64,000 nt of DNA from positions 310,001 to 374,000 of the forward strand of contig NZ_BMUI01000005.1 in the NCBI RefSeq assembly GCF_014650115.1, in the 5' to 3' direction. Below are positions 1 to 8,590 of the stretch, one piece after another. Within the stretch, counting starts at the first letter, position 1. Each line of letters starts with the position of its first letter. A model generated the notes under the pieces. It saw only the letters and a program-made list of their open reading frames with translations. It did not search any database and had not been told where the DNA came from. The DNA comes from Streptomyces olivaceoviridis. GTDB lineage: Bacteria > Actinomycetota > Actinomycetes > Streptomycetales > Streptomycetaceae. The position numbers were made by a program, and so were the translations under genes.

Positions 1-1
1 G

Positions 2-943
2 AACCGCTGGGGCAAGGCGATGTACGTCACCCCCGGCATCATCGTCGACGGCAAGCTGGTCACCAACAACCTGATCGACATCAACCTCGGCCTGCGCGTC
101 CTGCTGGGCAGCTCCTTCTACGACGACTGGGTCAACGAGCAGCCGTTCGTCACCCACGACCCGCTGGGCAACCCCGTCGACATGCGGCACCCGTGGAACC
201 AGACCACCGTCCCGGTGCCGCAGAAGCGGGACTTCGCCGGCAACTACAGCTGGGTGATGAGCCCGCGCTGGTACCACCCCGAGACCGGTCAGCACCTGGC
301 ACTGGACACCGGCGGCGGCCCGCTCGCCCGGCTGTGGTCGACCGCGCTGAGCGCCCTGGTCGACACGCCGTACGTCAAGGCCACCGGCAACAGCGTGCGC
401 ATCTCCCTGCCCAGGGGGGAGGAGCTGCCGGAGACCACCCTGGAGTGGCGCATCCCCCAGTGGAGCAACACCATCGAACGGGACCGCGCCCGGCCCTACT
501 TCGTCGCCTACGCCGCCGCCATGGCCCTCCAGTTCCTGGAGGAGTCGATGGAGCTGCTGCGGGCCGGCGAGACGAAGATCTTCGAGAACTTCGAGGTGCC
601 GGACGAGGCGATCGGCTGCGGCTTCCACGAGGCGGTGCGCGGTGTCCTCTCGCACCACCTGGTGATCAGGGACCAGAAGATCGCCAACTACCACCCGTAC
701 CCGCCCACCCCGTGGAACGCCAGCCCGCGCGACATCTACGGCACCCCGGGCCCGTACGAGGACGCCGTCCAGGGCCAGCCGATCTTCGAGGAGAACGGCC
801 CCGACGACTTCAAGGGCGTCGACATCATGCGCACCGTGCGCAGCTTCGACCCCTGTCTGCCGTGCGGGGTGCACATGTACATGGGCAAGGGCAGGACGCT
901 GTCCACCGTGCACTCGCCGACGTACGGGGCGAACCATGGCTGA
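2..943 (+). CDS. hhyL: [NiFe] hydrogenase large subunit, group 1h (group 5), 5' truncated by window edge
   Basis: C-terminal 313 residues of the catalytic subunit that splits H2 at a NiFe(CN)2CO centre. The open frame runs off the left edge with no stop, so the start and the N-terminal CxxC are outside the window. Near the end is DPCLPCGVHMY, the second nickel-binding CxxC, followed by a tail of about 20 residues that ends in TYGANHG; such tails are usually trimmed by a maturation protease, and one is encoded at 8591-9169. The association with NifU-like, DUF5947 and a full hyp set including hypX matches the high-affinity actinobacterial hydrogenases known to scavenge atmospheric H2. The group assignment rests on context and on the C-terminal motif. 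The next gene overlaps by 8 nt, which suggests co-transcription. Confidence 0.93.
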   Translation, partial: NRWGKAMYVTPGIIVDGKLVTNNLIDINLGLRVLLGSSFYDDWVNEQPFVTHDPLGNPVDMRHPWNQTTVPVPQKRDFAGNYSWVMSPRWYHPETGQHLALDTGGGPLARLWSTALSALVDTPYVKATGNSVRISLPRGEELPETTLEWRIPQWSNTIERDRARPYFVAYAAAMALQFLEESMELLRAGETKIFENFEVPDEAIGCGFHEAVRGVLSHHLVIRDQKIANYHPYPPTPWNASPRDIYGTPGPYEDAVQGQPIFEENGPDDFKGVDIMRTVRSFDPCLPCGVHMYMGKGRTLSTVHSPTYGANHG

Positions 944-1478
944 CGCAGGCCGACTCGCGGACCCGGCCGTCGAGGCGCGGCTGGCCCGGCTGGACGAGCT
1001 GCTGGCCGGGCTGGAGTCCGCGCCCGGCCCCGCGGCGGCCACCGCCGTGGAGGCCGTGCGGGTGCTGACCGAGATCTACGGCGAGGCGCTGGCCCGGATG
1101 CTCGACCTGGCCGGTGCGCGGCCGGCCGCACGGCTCGCCGAGGACGAGTTGCTCGGGCATCTGCTGGTGCTGCACGACCTGCACCCCGAGCCGCCCGCGC
1201 GGCGGGCCGAGCGCGCCGTCGACCGGCTGCGGCCGGCGGTGCGCGAGCGCGGCGGCGACGTCGAACTGGTCGGCGTCGACGGGCAGGTGGCCCGGGTGCG
1301 GGTCACCGAGGCGGGTGGCTGCGGGTCCGGCTGCGGCGGCGGGCCGACGGTCGCCGACGCCGTACGGGAGGCCGTACTGACGGCCGCCCCCGAGCTGACG
1401 GCGGTCGAGCAGTTGTCCGCGCCGGCCGCCCCCGCCTTCGTACCGCTGGACTCGCTGCTGGTGCGGGAGGCGCGGTGA
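936..1478 (+). CDS. NifU-like protein of the hydrogenase operon
   Basis: 180 residues. The first ~95 are helical, rich in Ala, Glu and Arg, and have no motif I recognise. Residues ~95-165 look like a NifU C-terminal domain (Fe-S scaffold or carrier), with the cysteines in a glycine-rich GGCGSGCGG loop (CX3C rather than the usual CX2C). It starts with an ATG overlapping the hydrogenase large-subunit gene and ends in a GTGA overlap with the next gene, so it is tightly coupled within the operon. NifU-like genes are regular companions of group 1h hydrogenases and may help assemble the small-subunit clusters; that role is inferred. The altered cysteine spacing raises the question of whether it binds a cluster at all. 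Confidence 0.85.
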   Translation: MADAGRLADPAVEARLARLDELLAGLESAPGPAAATAVEAVRVLTEIYGEALARMLDLAGARPAARLAEDELLGHLLVLHDLHPEPPARRAERAVDRLRPAVRERGGDVELVGVDGQVARVRVTEAGGCGSGCGGGPTVADAVREAVLTAAPELTAVEQLSAPAAPAFVPLDSLLVREAR

Positions 1479-2062
1479 GGGCGGACGGTGCGCTGGCCCG
1501 GGTCATCCGCTCGGCCGCCGGGCGGGACGGCCCCGAGCGGTGCGACCTGTGCGCGCAGGCCGTGCCGGAGGAGCACCGCCATCTGTACGCCGCCGACCGT
1601 GAGGAACTGCTGTGCGCCTGCGGGGCGTGCGCGGTGCTGTTCGCCGGTGAGGGTGCGGGCGGCGGCCGGTATCTGCTGGTGCCGAGCCGCCGGGTGCGGC
1701 TGGAGCCGGTGGACACCGGGCCGCTCGGGGTGCCGGTCGGGCTGGTGTTCTTCGTGCCGCGCGCGGACGGGACGGTCACCGCGCAGGGGCCGAGCCCGGC
1801 CGGGGCGATGCGCTGGGAGGTGGAGGCGGACCGCTGGGCCCGGATGTGCGCCGCGTGTCCTCCGCTGGCGACCATGGCGCCCGAGGTGGAGGCTCTGTTG
1901 GTGAACACCGTGCGGGGCCTGGACCACCACTGGATCGTGCCGGTGGACGACTGCTTCCGGATGGTCGCGCTGGTCCGCCGGGAGTGGCGCGGCCTCGCCG
2001 GAGGCGGCCGGGTCTGGCCGGCCGTGGAGCGGTTCTTCACGGAGCTCACCGAGCGGTCGTGA
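1475..2062 (+). CDS. DUF5947 family protein, hydrogenase accessory
   Basis: 195 residues, GTG start overlapping the preceding stop (GTGA). The N-terminal third has cysteines arranged as CDLC near residue 23 and CACGAC near residue 48, suggesting a metal or zinc-ribbon site, and another pair lies in MCAACPP near residue 124. There is no signal peptide or membrane segment. The family is found beside the large subunit in actinobacterial group 1h hydrogenase operons and has no defined biochemical role; an electron-transfer or assembly function is a guess from the cysteines and the linkage. Good coding character and tight operon spacing make this a real gene. Confidence 0.85.
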   Translation: MRADGALARVIRSAAGRDGPERCDLCAQAVPEEHRHLYAADREELLCACGACAVLFAGEGAGGGRYLLVPSRRVRLEPVDTGPLGVPVGLVFFVPRADGTVTAQGPSPAGAMRWEVEADRWARMCAACPPLATMAPEVEALLVNTVRGLDHHWIVPVDDCFRMVALVRREWRGLAGGGRVWPAVERFFTELTERS

Positions 2063-2086
2063 GGGCCTGACGAGAGGACGACAGCG

Positions 2087-2293
2087 ATGAGCGCCATCCG
2101 AGTGGGCCGCCCCCAGGCGAAGCCCGACACACCGGTGCATGTGCGCGGGCTGCACCAGGGCAACAGGGGGCCGTACAAGCACCAGACCGGACACCACGAG
2201 GACGGCACCTCCGACGCGCGCCGTTCCACCGGGATCCACTGGAAGCGGCACAACGCCATCATGAAGATCATGCCGAACATCTCCCCGGGATGA
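2087..2293 (+). CDS. Small histidine-rich basic protein of the hydrogenase operon
   Basis: 68 residues, no family I can name. It has seven histidines, many arginines and lysines and no cysteine; the His residues fall in VHVRGLH, YKHQTGHH and GIHWKRH. There is no membrane segment or signal peptide. It starts 24 nt after the DUF5947 gene behind a GAGAGGA ribosome-binding site and ends in an ATGA overlap with the next small gene, so it belongs to the operon. Position and His content would suit a nickel- or cofactor-handling helper, but that is speculation. Confidence 0.75.
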   Translation: MSAIRVGRPQAKPDTPVHVRGLHQGNRGPYKHQTGHHEDGTSDARRSTGIHWKRHNAIMKIMPNISPG

Positions 2294-2523
2294 GGAACAG
2301 GATGAGACACCACAAGGGCTTCGCGATGAGGATGCGGCCGGCGGGAAGGACGGGCGCGCCGGCGCGGACCGGGACGACGGCACGGCGTGTGCTGATCGCG
2401 CAGGGTGTCGCGCTCGGCGCCCTCACGCTGGGGCTGCTCGTCCTCGAACTGCCGGGCATCGTCCGGGAGGTGCGCATCTGGCGCATGATCAATCTGCGGT
2501 CCGGCGCCAAGCGTCCGCGCTGA
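2290..2523 (+). CDS. Small single-pass membrane protein (DUF6893-like)
   Basis: 77 residues, with the ATG overlapping the previous stop (ATGA). A basic N-terminus is followed by one hydrophobic helix at residues ~34-53 and then an amphipathic basic tail containing LPGIVREVRIWRM. The layout resembles the DUF6893 small-protein family, though I assign this only tentatively. Other in-frame ATGs at codons 5 and 13 could be the true start. Sitting between hydrogenase structural genes and hypA, it might anchor a soluble hydrogenase complex to the membrane; nothing in the sequence proves this. Confidence 0.65.
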   Translation: MRNRMRHHKGFAMRMRPAGRTGAPARTGTTARRVLIAQGVALGALTLGLLVLELPGIVREVRIWRMINLRSGAKRPR

Positions 2524-2530
2524 GCCGGCC

Positions 2531-2887
2531 GTGCACGAGCTGTCGATCGCGACCGCGATCGTGGAACAGGCGGCGGAGATCGCCCGCGCGGACGGTGCGG
2601 CCGGCGTGGCGTCGGTGACCGTCCGGGTCGGGGAGCTGGCCGGTGTCGTGCCGGACGCGCTGCACTTCGCCTTCGAGGTGGCCCGCGACGGCACGGCGCT
2701 CGCCGGGGCCCGGCTGGTCGTGGAGCAGGTGACGGCGCGGGCCTGGTGCGCCGGGTGTGCCGAGGAGTTCGCGGTCGGCATGCCGCCGTTCTTCTGGTGC
2801 CCGCGCTGCGACCGGCCCTCGCAGGAGCTGCGCGGTGGCCGGGAGCTGGAGATCACGGACGTGCGGCCGGTCCCGGCCCCGGCCTGA
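2531..2887 (+). CDS. hypA: Hydrogenase nickel metallochaperone HypA
   Basis: 118 residues, the family's usual length. It delivers Ni2+ with HypB to the large-subunit precursor. It begins MHELSI, where His2 is the nickel ligand, and has the zinc site made of two CxxC pairs (CAGC near residue 73 and CPRC near residue 90). A GTG start 8 nt after the previous stop continues the plus-strand hydrogenase operon. hypA is separated from the other hyp genes, which converge on it from the minus strand, with only ~20 nt between the hypA and hypE stops. Confidence 0.96.
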   Translation: MHELSIATAIVEQAAEIARADGAAGVASVTVRVGELAGVVPDALHFAFEVARDGTALAGARLVVEQVTARAWCAGCAEEFAVGMPPFFWCPRCDRPSQELRGGRELEITDVRPVPAPA

Positions 2888-2908
2888 CGGCGGGGCCGGG
2901 GGCTTCTC

Positions 2909-3988
2909 TCAGCAGATCCGGGGCAGCTGCTCGCCGAGCGGCAGGTCCAGCACCCGGGTGCCGCCGAGACCGGTGGCGACGACGACCATGCCGGGGTGCT
3001 CCGCGACGCACTCGCCGATGAGGGCGGCGCCCGTGCCCTGCGGGTGGGCGCGCATGGCCGCCAGGACGGCCTCGGCGTGCTCGGGGGGCACGAAGGCGAC
3101 GAGCCGGCCCTCGTTGGCGACGTACAGCGGGTCGAGGCCCAGGAAGCCGCAGGCGTTCGCGACTTCCTCCGGGATCGGCACGGCCCGCTCCCGCAGCCGT
3201 ACGCCGGTGCCGGAGGCGCGGGCGATCTCGTTGAGGGACGCGCCGAGGCCGCCTCGGGTGGGGTCGCGCAGCACGTGGATGTCCGGGGTGACCGCCAGCA
3301 TGGCGGCCACCAGGTCCGCGAGCGGTGCGGTGTCGGAGGTGATCTCGACGCCGAACTCCAGGCCCTCGCGGACGCTCAGGACGGCCACCCCGTGCCGGCC
3401 GATCGGTCCGCTGACGAGGACGGCGTCGCCGGGCCGGGCGCGCTGCGGGCGGATGTCGACTCCCTCGGGGACCAGGCCGACGCCGGCGGTGGTGACGTAG
3501 ACGCCGTCTCCGTGCCCGGACTCGACCACCTTGGTGTCGCCGGTGGCGATGGTGACGCCGGCGGCCCGGGCCGCGTCGCCCATGGCGCGGGCGACGCGCC
3601 CGACGACGGCCAGTTCCACGCCCTCCTCCAGGATGAAGGCCGCCGAGAGGTGGGTGGGCCGGGCGCCGCTCATCGCCAGGTCGTTGACCGTGCCGTTGAC
3701 GGCGAGGTCGCCGAGGCTGCCGCCGGGGAAGAACAGGGGGCGTACGACGTGGGAGTCGGTGGAGAAGGCGAGCCGGGCGCCGCCGAGGCCGAGGACGGCC
3801 GAGTCGGTGAGCGCCGCGAGCGTGGGGTTGCCGTAGGCGGGGGCGAAGACCTGCTCGATCAGTTCCGCCGACAGGGCGCCGCCTCCGCCGTGGCCCATGA
3901 CGACGACCGGCTGGTCGCGCAGGGGTGCGGGGCAGGTCCAGGTCGCGGGGTCGACGGGGGCGGTGTCCGTGGTGGCGAGGTCAGCCAA
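2909..3988 (-). CDS. hypE: Carbamoyl dehydratase HypE
   Basis: Dehydrates the carbamoyl group passed from HypF on its C-terminal cysteine to a thiocyanate, the cyanide donor for the iron atom. The C-terminus is the diagnostic PRIC, and the AIR-synthase-like ATP-binding regions include GHGGGGALS near the start, a FSTDSHVV stretch and a DPTRGG loop. It is 359 residues from a TTG at 3988 that overlaps the end of hypD by 8 nt. TTG is the only start that keeps the normal N-terminus without a large extension, so I prefer it. It is the last gene of the hypX-hypE operon, facing hypA. Confidence 0.95.
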   Translation of the reverse strand: MADLATTDTAPVDPATWTCPAPLRDQPVVVMGHGGGGALSAELIEQVFAPAYGNPTLAALTDSAVLGLGGARLAFSTDSHVVRPLFFPGGSLGDLAVNGTVNDLAMSGARPTHLSAAFILEEGVELAVVGRVARAMGDAARAAGVTIATGDTKVVESGHGDGVYVTTAGVGLVPEGVDIRPQRARPGDAVLVSGPIGRHGVAVLSVREGLEFGVEITSDTAPLADLVAAMLAVTPDIHVLRDPTRGGLGASLNEIARASGTGVRLRERAVPIPEEVANACGFLGLDPLYVANEGRLVAFVPPEHAEAVLAAMRAHPQGTGAALIGECVAEHPGMVVVATGLGGTRVLDLPLGEQLPRIC

Positions 3989-5126
3989 CGGGGTTCATCT
4001 CCTCGCGCGGGATACGGGATCCCTGTGGTGCCGGGCTGTCGGTCATCCTGCGGTACAGGTAGTAGGCCGCGCAGGCGCCCTCGTTGGAGACCATGGTGGC
4101 GCCGAGCGGGGTGCGCGGGGTGCAGGCCGTGCCGAACGCCGCGCACTCGGTGGGTTTGATCAGCCCTTGCAGGACGTCGCCGGCGCGGCACACGGCGGGC
4201 TCCTCGGTGCGGATGCCGGTGACGTCGAAGCGGTGCTCGGCGTCGTACGCGCGGAACGCCTCGGACAGCCGCCAGCCGCTGGCCGGGATGCTGCCGATGC
4301 CCCGCCAGTTGCGGTCGGTGACCTCGAAGACCTCCTCGATCATGCGGACGGCCGCCGGGTTGCCCTGGTCGCGCACGGCGCGGGGGTAGGCGTTCTCCAC
4401 CCGGTGCTCGCCGCGTTCCAGCTGGTGGACGGCCCGCCGGACGCCTTCGAGGATGTCCAGCGGTTCGAAGCCGGTGACGACGATCGGGACGCGGTGCCGT
4501 GCGGCGAGGTCCGGGTACTCGGCGGTGCCCATCACGCTGCACACGTGCCCGGCGGCGAGGAAGCCCCGCACCCGGCAGGCGGGGGCGGCCATGATGGCCT
4601 CGATCGCCGGGGGGACCCGCACGTGCGACACCAGCAGGCTGAAGTTGGCCAGGCCCAGGCGGCGGGCCTGGTGGACGGCCATGGCGTTGGCGGGGGCGGT
4701 CGTCTCGAAGCCGATGGCGAAGAACACGACCTGCCGGTCGGGGTGTCTGCGGGCCAGCTCCACGGCGTCCAGCGGTGAGTAGACGACCCGTACGTCACCC
4801 CCCTCGCCCTTGACCCGGAACAGGTCGCGGTCGGTTCCGGGCACGCGCAGCATGTCCCCGAAGGAGCAGAAGACGACGTCGGGGCGCGCGGCGATGTCCA
4901 GGGCCTTGTCGATGACGTCGAGGGGGGTCACGCACACCGGGCAGCCGGGGCCGTGAATCAACTCCACTTCTTCGGGCAGGAGTTGGTCGATTCCGTGGCG
5001 GATGATGGAGTGGGTCTGGCCGCCGCAGACCTCCATCAGGGCCCAGGGCCGGGTGACCGTGGCGTGGATCTCGTCCAGCAGCCGGCGCGCCAGATCGGGG
5101 TCGTTGAACTCGTCGATGTACTTCAC
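3981..5126 (-). CDS. hypD: Hydrogenase Fe(CN)2CO assembly scaffold HypD
   Basis: 381 residues. HypD is a [4Fe-4S] protein that, with HypC, holds the iron while the cyanide and CO ligands are attached. Visible hallmarks are [15 protein letters not shown] near residue 33, HGPGCPVC near residue 68, the GFETTAP loop near residue 145 and the C-terminal cysteines of the cluster-binding region, including FGTACTPR and EGACAAYY. The ATG start overlaps the hypC stop (ATGA), so translation is probably coupled. Confidence 0.97.
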   Translation of the reverse strand: MKYIDEFNDPDLARRLLDEIHATVTRPWALMEVCGGQTHSIIRHGIDQLLPEEVELIHGPGCPVCVTPLDVIDKALDIAARPDVVFCSFGDMLRVPGTDRDLFRVKGEGGDVRVVYSPLDAVELARRHPDRQVVFFAIGFETTAPANAMAVHQARRLGLANFSLLVSHVRVPPAIEAIMAAPACRVRGFLAAGHVCSVMGTAEYPDLAARHRVPIVVTGFEPLDILEGVRRAVHQLERGEHRVENAYPRAVRDQGNPAAVRMIEEVFEVTDRNWRGIGSIPASGWRLSEAFRAYDAEHRFDVTGIRTEEPAVCRAGDVLQGLIKPTECAAFGTACTPRTPLGATMVSNEGACAAYYLYRRMTDSPAPQGSRIPREEMNPVG

Positions 5127-5413
5127 CGGGCCTCCGTCCCGCTCTCCTGTCGTGCCGCCTGCTCCCAGGCGTCACCGAACTCCTCTTCCAGCAGCCCCAG
5201 TTGACCGAACAGCTCCAGGGACGCGCGGGCCGACTCCTCGTCCAGGCGCTGGAGCGCGAACCCGACGTGGACGATGACGTACTCCCCCACCTGGATGTCG
5301 GGCAGGTACTCCAGACACGCCTGTTTCTGTACGCCGCCGAAGTCGATCAGGCCGGTGAGCGGGTCGGCACGGTGGTCGATGGACACGACCTTGCCGGGCA
5401 CTGCCAGACACAT
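5123..5413 (-). CDS. hypC: Hydrogenase assembly chaperone HypC
   Basis: 96 residues. It begins MCLAVPGKV, where the exposed Cys2 binds the iron centre during transfer from HypD to the large subunit, and continues with the OB-fold typical of HypC/HupF. It starts 3 nt after the hypF stop and overlaps hypD by 4 nt. The C-terminal ~20 residues (Glu/Ala/Arg-rich) extend a little beyond the core fold, which is common. Confidence 0.97.
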   Translation of the reverse strand: MCLAVPGKVVSIDHRADPLTGLIDFGGVQKQACLEYLPDIQVGEYVIVHVGFALQRLDEESARASLELFGQLGLLEEEFGDAWEQAARQESGTEAR

Positions 5414-5416
5414 GGG

Positions 5417-7816
5417 TCACTCCGTCTCGTGGTGGGCTGCTGTTCCCGCGACCATCAGCTGGCCGAGCGCCAGACCGCCGTCGTTCGGGGGGACTTCGCC
5501 GTGCCGCAGGACGGTGAGGCCGGCCGTGGTGAGCAGCGCGGCGGTCTCCTCCTCCAGCAGGGCGTTGGCGAAGACGCCGCCGGTGAGGGCGACGGTGGTG
5601 AGGCCGGTCCGCGCCCGGGTCCGGCGGCACAGGTGCGCCACCGCCCGGGCGACGCCCCGGTGGAAGCGGGCGGCCAGGACGGGAACGGGGGTGTGGCGGG
5701 CCCGGTCGCGCAGCAGGGCGCGCAGGACGGGGGCCGGGTTCATCTCCCAGCCGGCCGCCGGGATCCGTCGGCCGGGCGACCGGCGCCACGGGGTTCCGCC
5801 CCCGGTGCCGGACAGCGGGGTGAGGCCGAACGGGTAGGCGCCCTTGTCCGCGTCCCATGCGTCCAGCGCCGCCGCCTCCAGTTCCAGCGCCGCCTGTGCC
5901 TCGTAGCCGGCGCGGTGGCACAGCCCCACGAGGGAGGACACGGCGTCGAAGAGCCGGCCCATGCCGGAGGTCGGCACACAGGCCAGTCCGCGCGTCAACT
6001 GCTGCCGTAGCACGGCGAGTTCGGTCTCGGTGCACGCCTCGACGCTCGGCAGTCCGGGTTCCCACGGCAGTCCCGCCGCCCACAGCCGGGCCAGGGCGAG
6101 CCGGCAGGGGTTGGCGACCCCGGTGTCGCCGCCGGGCAGCGGGGCGGGGGTCAGCCGGGCCAGGCGGCGGTAGCCGGTGTAGTCGGCGAGCAGGATCTCG
6201 CCGCCCCACACCGTGCCGTCGTCGCCGTAGCCGGTGCCGTCGAAGGCGACGCCGATCACGGGCGTGCGGCCGTCGAGACCGTGTTCGGCCATCGCCGAGG
6301 CGATGTGGGCGTGGTGGTGCTGGACCAGCACCGGCTCGCCCAGGCCGAGCCGGGCGGCCCGGCGGGTCGAGTGGTAGCCGGGGTGGCGGTCGGCGGCGGC
6401 CAGCCGGGGGGTGACCCCGGTCAGGAGGGTGAGGTGCCGTTCGGCGCGCTCCGCCGCGGCGAGGCCGGCCAGGTCGCCGAGGTCGCCGATGTGCGGCCCG
6501 AACCAGGCCTGGTCGCCCTCCCCGAGGCACAGCGCGTTCTTCAGGTCGCCGCCGGTGGCGAGGGTGGGGCGGACCGGGAGCGGGAGGCGCAGGGGGCGGG
6601 GGACGTAGCCGCGGGAGCGTCGCAGGACCTGTTCGGTGCCGTCGGGCCGGACGCGCAGCAGGGAGTCGTCGCAGGGGGAGGCGATGGGCCGGTCGTGGGT
6701 GAGCCAGGCGTCGGCGAGTCCGGCCAGCCGGGTCAGGGCCTCGGCGTCGTCGGTGACGATGGGCTCGCCGGAGCGGTTGCCGCTGGTCATGACCAGGACC
6801 CGGGGGCCGGGCGGGTCGCCGGGCAGGCCGAGGAGCAGGGTGTGCACGGGGGTGTAGGGCAGCAGCAGGCCGACGTGCGGGCTGTCCGGGCAGACCTGGT
6901 CGGCGAGGCGGACACCGTCCGCGGGTGTGCGGCGGCGCAGCAGGACGATGGGGCGGCGGGCGCTGGTGAGCGCGGCCCGTTCGGCGGCGGAGAGCACCGC
7001 GAGGCGTTCCGCCGTCTCCAGGTCGGCGCACATCACGGCGAAGGCCTTGCCGCCCCGCTCCTTGCGGCGGCGCAGGGTGGCGACGGCCCGTGCGTCGGTC
7101 GCGTCGCAGGCCAGGTGGTAGCCGCCGACGCCCTTGACGGCGACGATGCGCCCGGCGGCGAGCAGCGCCCGTGCCGTCGCGAGGGCCTCCGCGTCCCGGG
7201 CCGGGCGGACACCGAGGCCCGCGGCCGGGACGAGGGTGAGGCGCGGGCCGCAGTCGGGGCAGGCGACGGGCTGGGCGTGGAAGCGCCGGTCGGCCGGGTC
7301 GCCGTACTCGCGGGCGCAGGCGGGGCACATCGGGAAGCCGGCCATGGTGGTGGCCGGCCGGTCGTACGGCATCCCGGTGGCGATGGTGAAGCGGGGGCCG
7401 CAGTGGGTGCAGGTGACGAAGGGGTGGCGGTGCCGGCGGTCGCCGGGGTCGGCGAGTTCGCGCAGGCAGTCGGCGCAGGTCGCGGTGTCGGGCGGGAGCT
7501 GGGTGCGGCCCGGGGAGCGCTCGGTGGGGCGGATGGTGAAGGGGCCGGTGGCGCCGGTGGCGGGGACGTCCTCGCAGCCGACGCCGGTCACGGTCGCGAG
7601 CGGGGGCGGCTGCTCGGTCAGCCGGCCGGCGAACCGGTCCACGTCGTCCGGCGGGCCCTCGACCTCGATGAGGACGCCGTCCGCGGTGTTGCTCACGAAC
7701 CCGGTCAGCGCGAGCCCGGCGGCCAGCCGGTGCACGTACGGCCGGAAGCCGACGCCCTGGACCGTGCCGCGCACGGTGATCCGGCGGCGGACCGGGCGGG
7801 TGACGGGCGCGGTCAC
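5417..7816 (-). CDS. hypF: Carbamoyltransferase HypF
   Basis: 799 residues. It makes carbamoyl-adenylate from carbamoyl phosphate and ATP and transfers the carbamoyl group to HypE. Domain order is N-terminal acylphosphatase (RGTVQGVGFRPYVH, residues ~10-95), two zinc-finger motifs with CADC/CTHCG and CPAC/CPDCG pairs (~110-195), a YrdC-like Sua5 domain (~200-390) and a C-terminal Kae1-like carbamoyltransferase domain with the HHHAHIAS metal motif. The open frame reaches far upstream through hypB, but homology begins at the GTG at 7816, which overlaps the hypB stop (GTGA), so I take that start. Confidence 0.96.
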   Translation of the reverse strand: MTAPVTRPVRRRITVRGTVQGVGFRPYVHRLAAGLALTGFVSNTADGVLIEVEGPPDDVDRFAGRLTEQPPPLATVTGVGCEDVPATGATGPFTIRPTERSPGRTQLPPDTATCADCLRELADPGDRRHRHPFVTCTHCGPRFTIATGMPYDRPATTMAGFPMCPACAREYGDPADRRFHAQPVACPDCGPRLTLVPAAGLGVRPARDAEALATARALLAAGRIVAVKGVGGYHLACDATDARAVATLRRRKERGGKAFAVMCADLETAERLAVLSAAERAALTSARRPIVLLRRRTPADGVRLADQVCPDSPHVGLLLPYTPVHTLLLGLPGDPPGPRVLVMTSGNRSGEPIVTDDAEALTRLAGLADAWLTHDRPIASPCDDSLLRVRPDGTEQVLRRSRGYVPRPLRLPLPVRPTLATGGDLKNALCLGEGDQAWFGPHIGDLGDLAGLAAAERAERHLTLLTGVTPRLAAADRHPGYHSTRRAARLGLGEPVLVQHHHAHIASAMAEHGLDGRTPVIGVAFDGTGYGDDGTVWGGEILLADYTGYRRLARLTPAPLPGGDTGVANPCRLALARLWAAGLPWEPGLPSVEACTETELAVLRQQLTRGLACVPTSGMGRLFDAVSSLVGLCHRAGYEAQAALELEAAALDAWDADKGAYPFGLTPLSGTGGGTPWRRSPGRRIPAAGWEMNPAPVLRALLRDRARHTPVPVLAARFHRGVARAVAHLCRRTRARTGLTTVALTGGVFANALLEEETAALLTTAGLTVLRHGEVPPNDGGLALGQLMVAGTAAHHETE

Positions 7817-8532
7817 GAGGCGGGGGCGGAGGCGGGGTGGTGGTGCGGGTGCGGGGCGAGCGGGGGGCGGTGCGGCGGGGCGCCGTCGCGGGCGGCGAGG
7901 GCGCGGTCGAGCAGGGCGCCGACGCCGGTGCCGGTGCGGGCGCACGAGCGGATGATCTCCACGCCCGGGTTGACCTGGTGCACGTTCTCGTGGAAGAGGC
8001 TCTCGTCGAAGCCGGCCGGCCCTGCGAGGTCGGTCTTGGTGATCACGACGAGGTGGGCGGAGCCGAACGCGGTCGGGTACTTCAGCGGCTTGTCCTCGCC
8101 CTCGGTGACCGCCATCAGCACGATCCGCAGGGTCTCCCCGAGGTCGTACGCGGCGGGGCAGACCAGGTTGCCGACGTTCTCCACGAACAGCACCGAGGTG
8201 TCCGGCGGCAGCCAGCCGGTCAGCCGGGCGCCGACCTGACGGGCCTCCAGGTGGCACAGCCCGTCGGTGAGCAGTTGCTGGACGGGCGCGCCGGACCGGG
8301 CGAGCCGGACGGCGTCGTTCTCGGTCGCGAGGTCCGCGGTGAGCGCGGCCACCGGGACGCCCCGCTCCCCGGCGCGGGCCAGCACCCGGGCGAGGAGTTC
8401 GGTCTTGCCGCTGCCCGGGCTGGACAGCAGGTTGACCAGGGTGACGCCCTGCCGGGCGAGGTCGTCGCGCAGGCTCGCGGCCAGGCCGTCGTTCTTCGCC
8501 AGGACGGCCTGTTTGACGTCGGACCGGCACAT
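7813..8532 (-). CDS. hypB: Hydrogenase nickel incorporation GTPase HypB
   Basis: 239 residues. This SIMIBI GTPase drives nickel insertion with HypA. It has the P-loop SSPGSGKTEL near residue 40, a NVGNLVCPAAYDLGE switch region and an ITKTDLAG guanine-specificity motif. The N-terminus (MCRSDVKQ) lacks the usual nickel-binding CxxCGC and polyhistidine stretch. Instead the last ~25 residues carry clustered His and Pro (PHRPPLAPHPHHHP), so any nickel store has moved to the C-terminus. ATG at 8532 is the start because conservation begins there. It overlaps hypF by 4 nt. Confidence 0.95.
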   Translation of the reverse strand: MCRSDVKQAVLAKNDGLAASLRDDLARQGVTLVNLLSSPGSGKTELLARVLARAGERGVPVAALTADLATENDAVRLARSGAPVQQLLTDGLCHLEARQVGARLTGWLPPDTSVLFVENVGNLVCPAAYDLGETLRIVLMAVTEGEDKPLKYPTAFGSAHLVVITKTDLAGPAGFDESLFHENVHQVNPGVEIIRSCARTGTGVGALLDRALAARDGAPPHRPPLAPHPHHHPASAPAS

Positions 8533-8590
8533 GGGCGCTGCTCCTCGGGTGCGGTGGTGCCCGGGCCGCGTCCGGTGCGGCCCGGGGGTC

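Noticed and set aside
5172..7328. Long minus-strand Arg/Pro/Gly-rich open frame over hypF
   Set aside because: It is a high-GC shadow of hypF in another frame; it has no family motif, while hypF has all of its domains.
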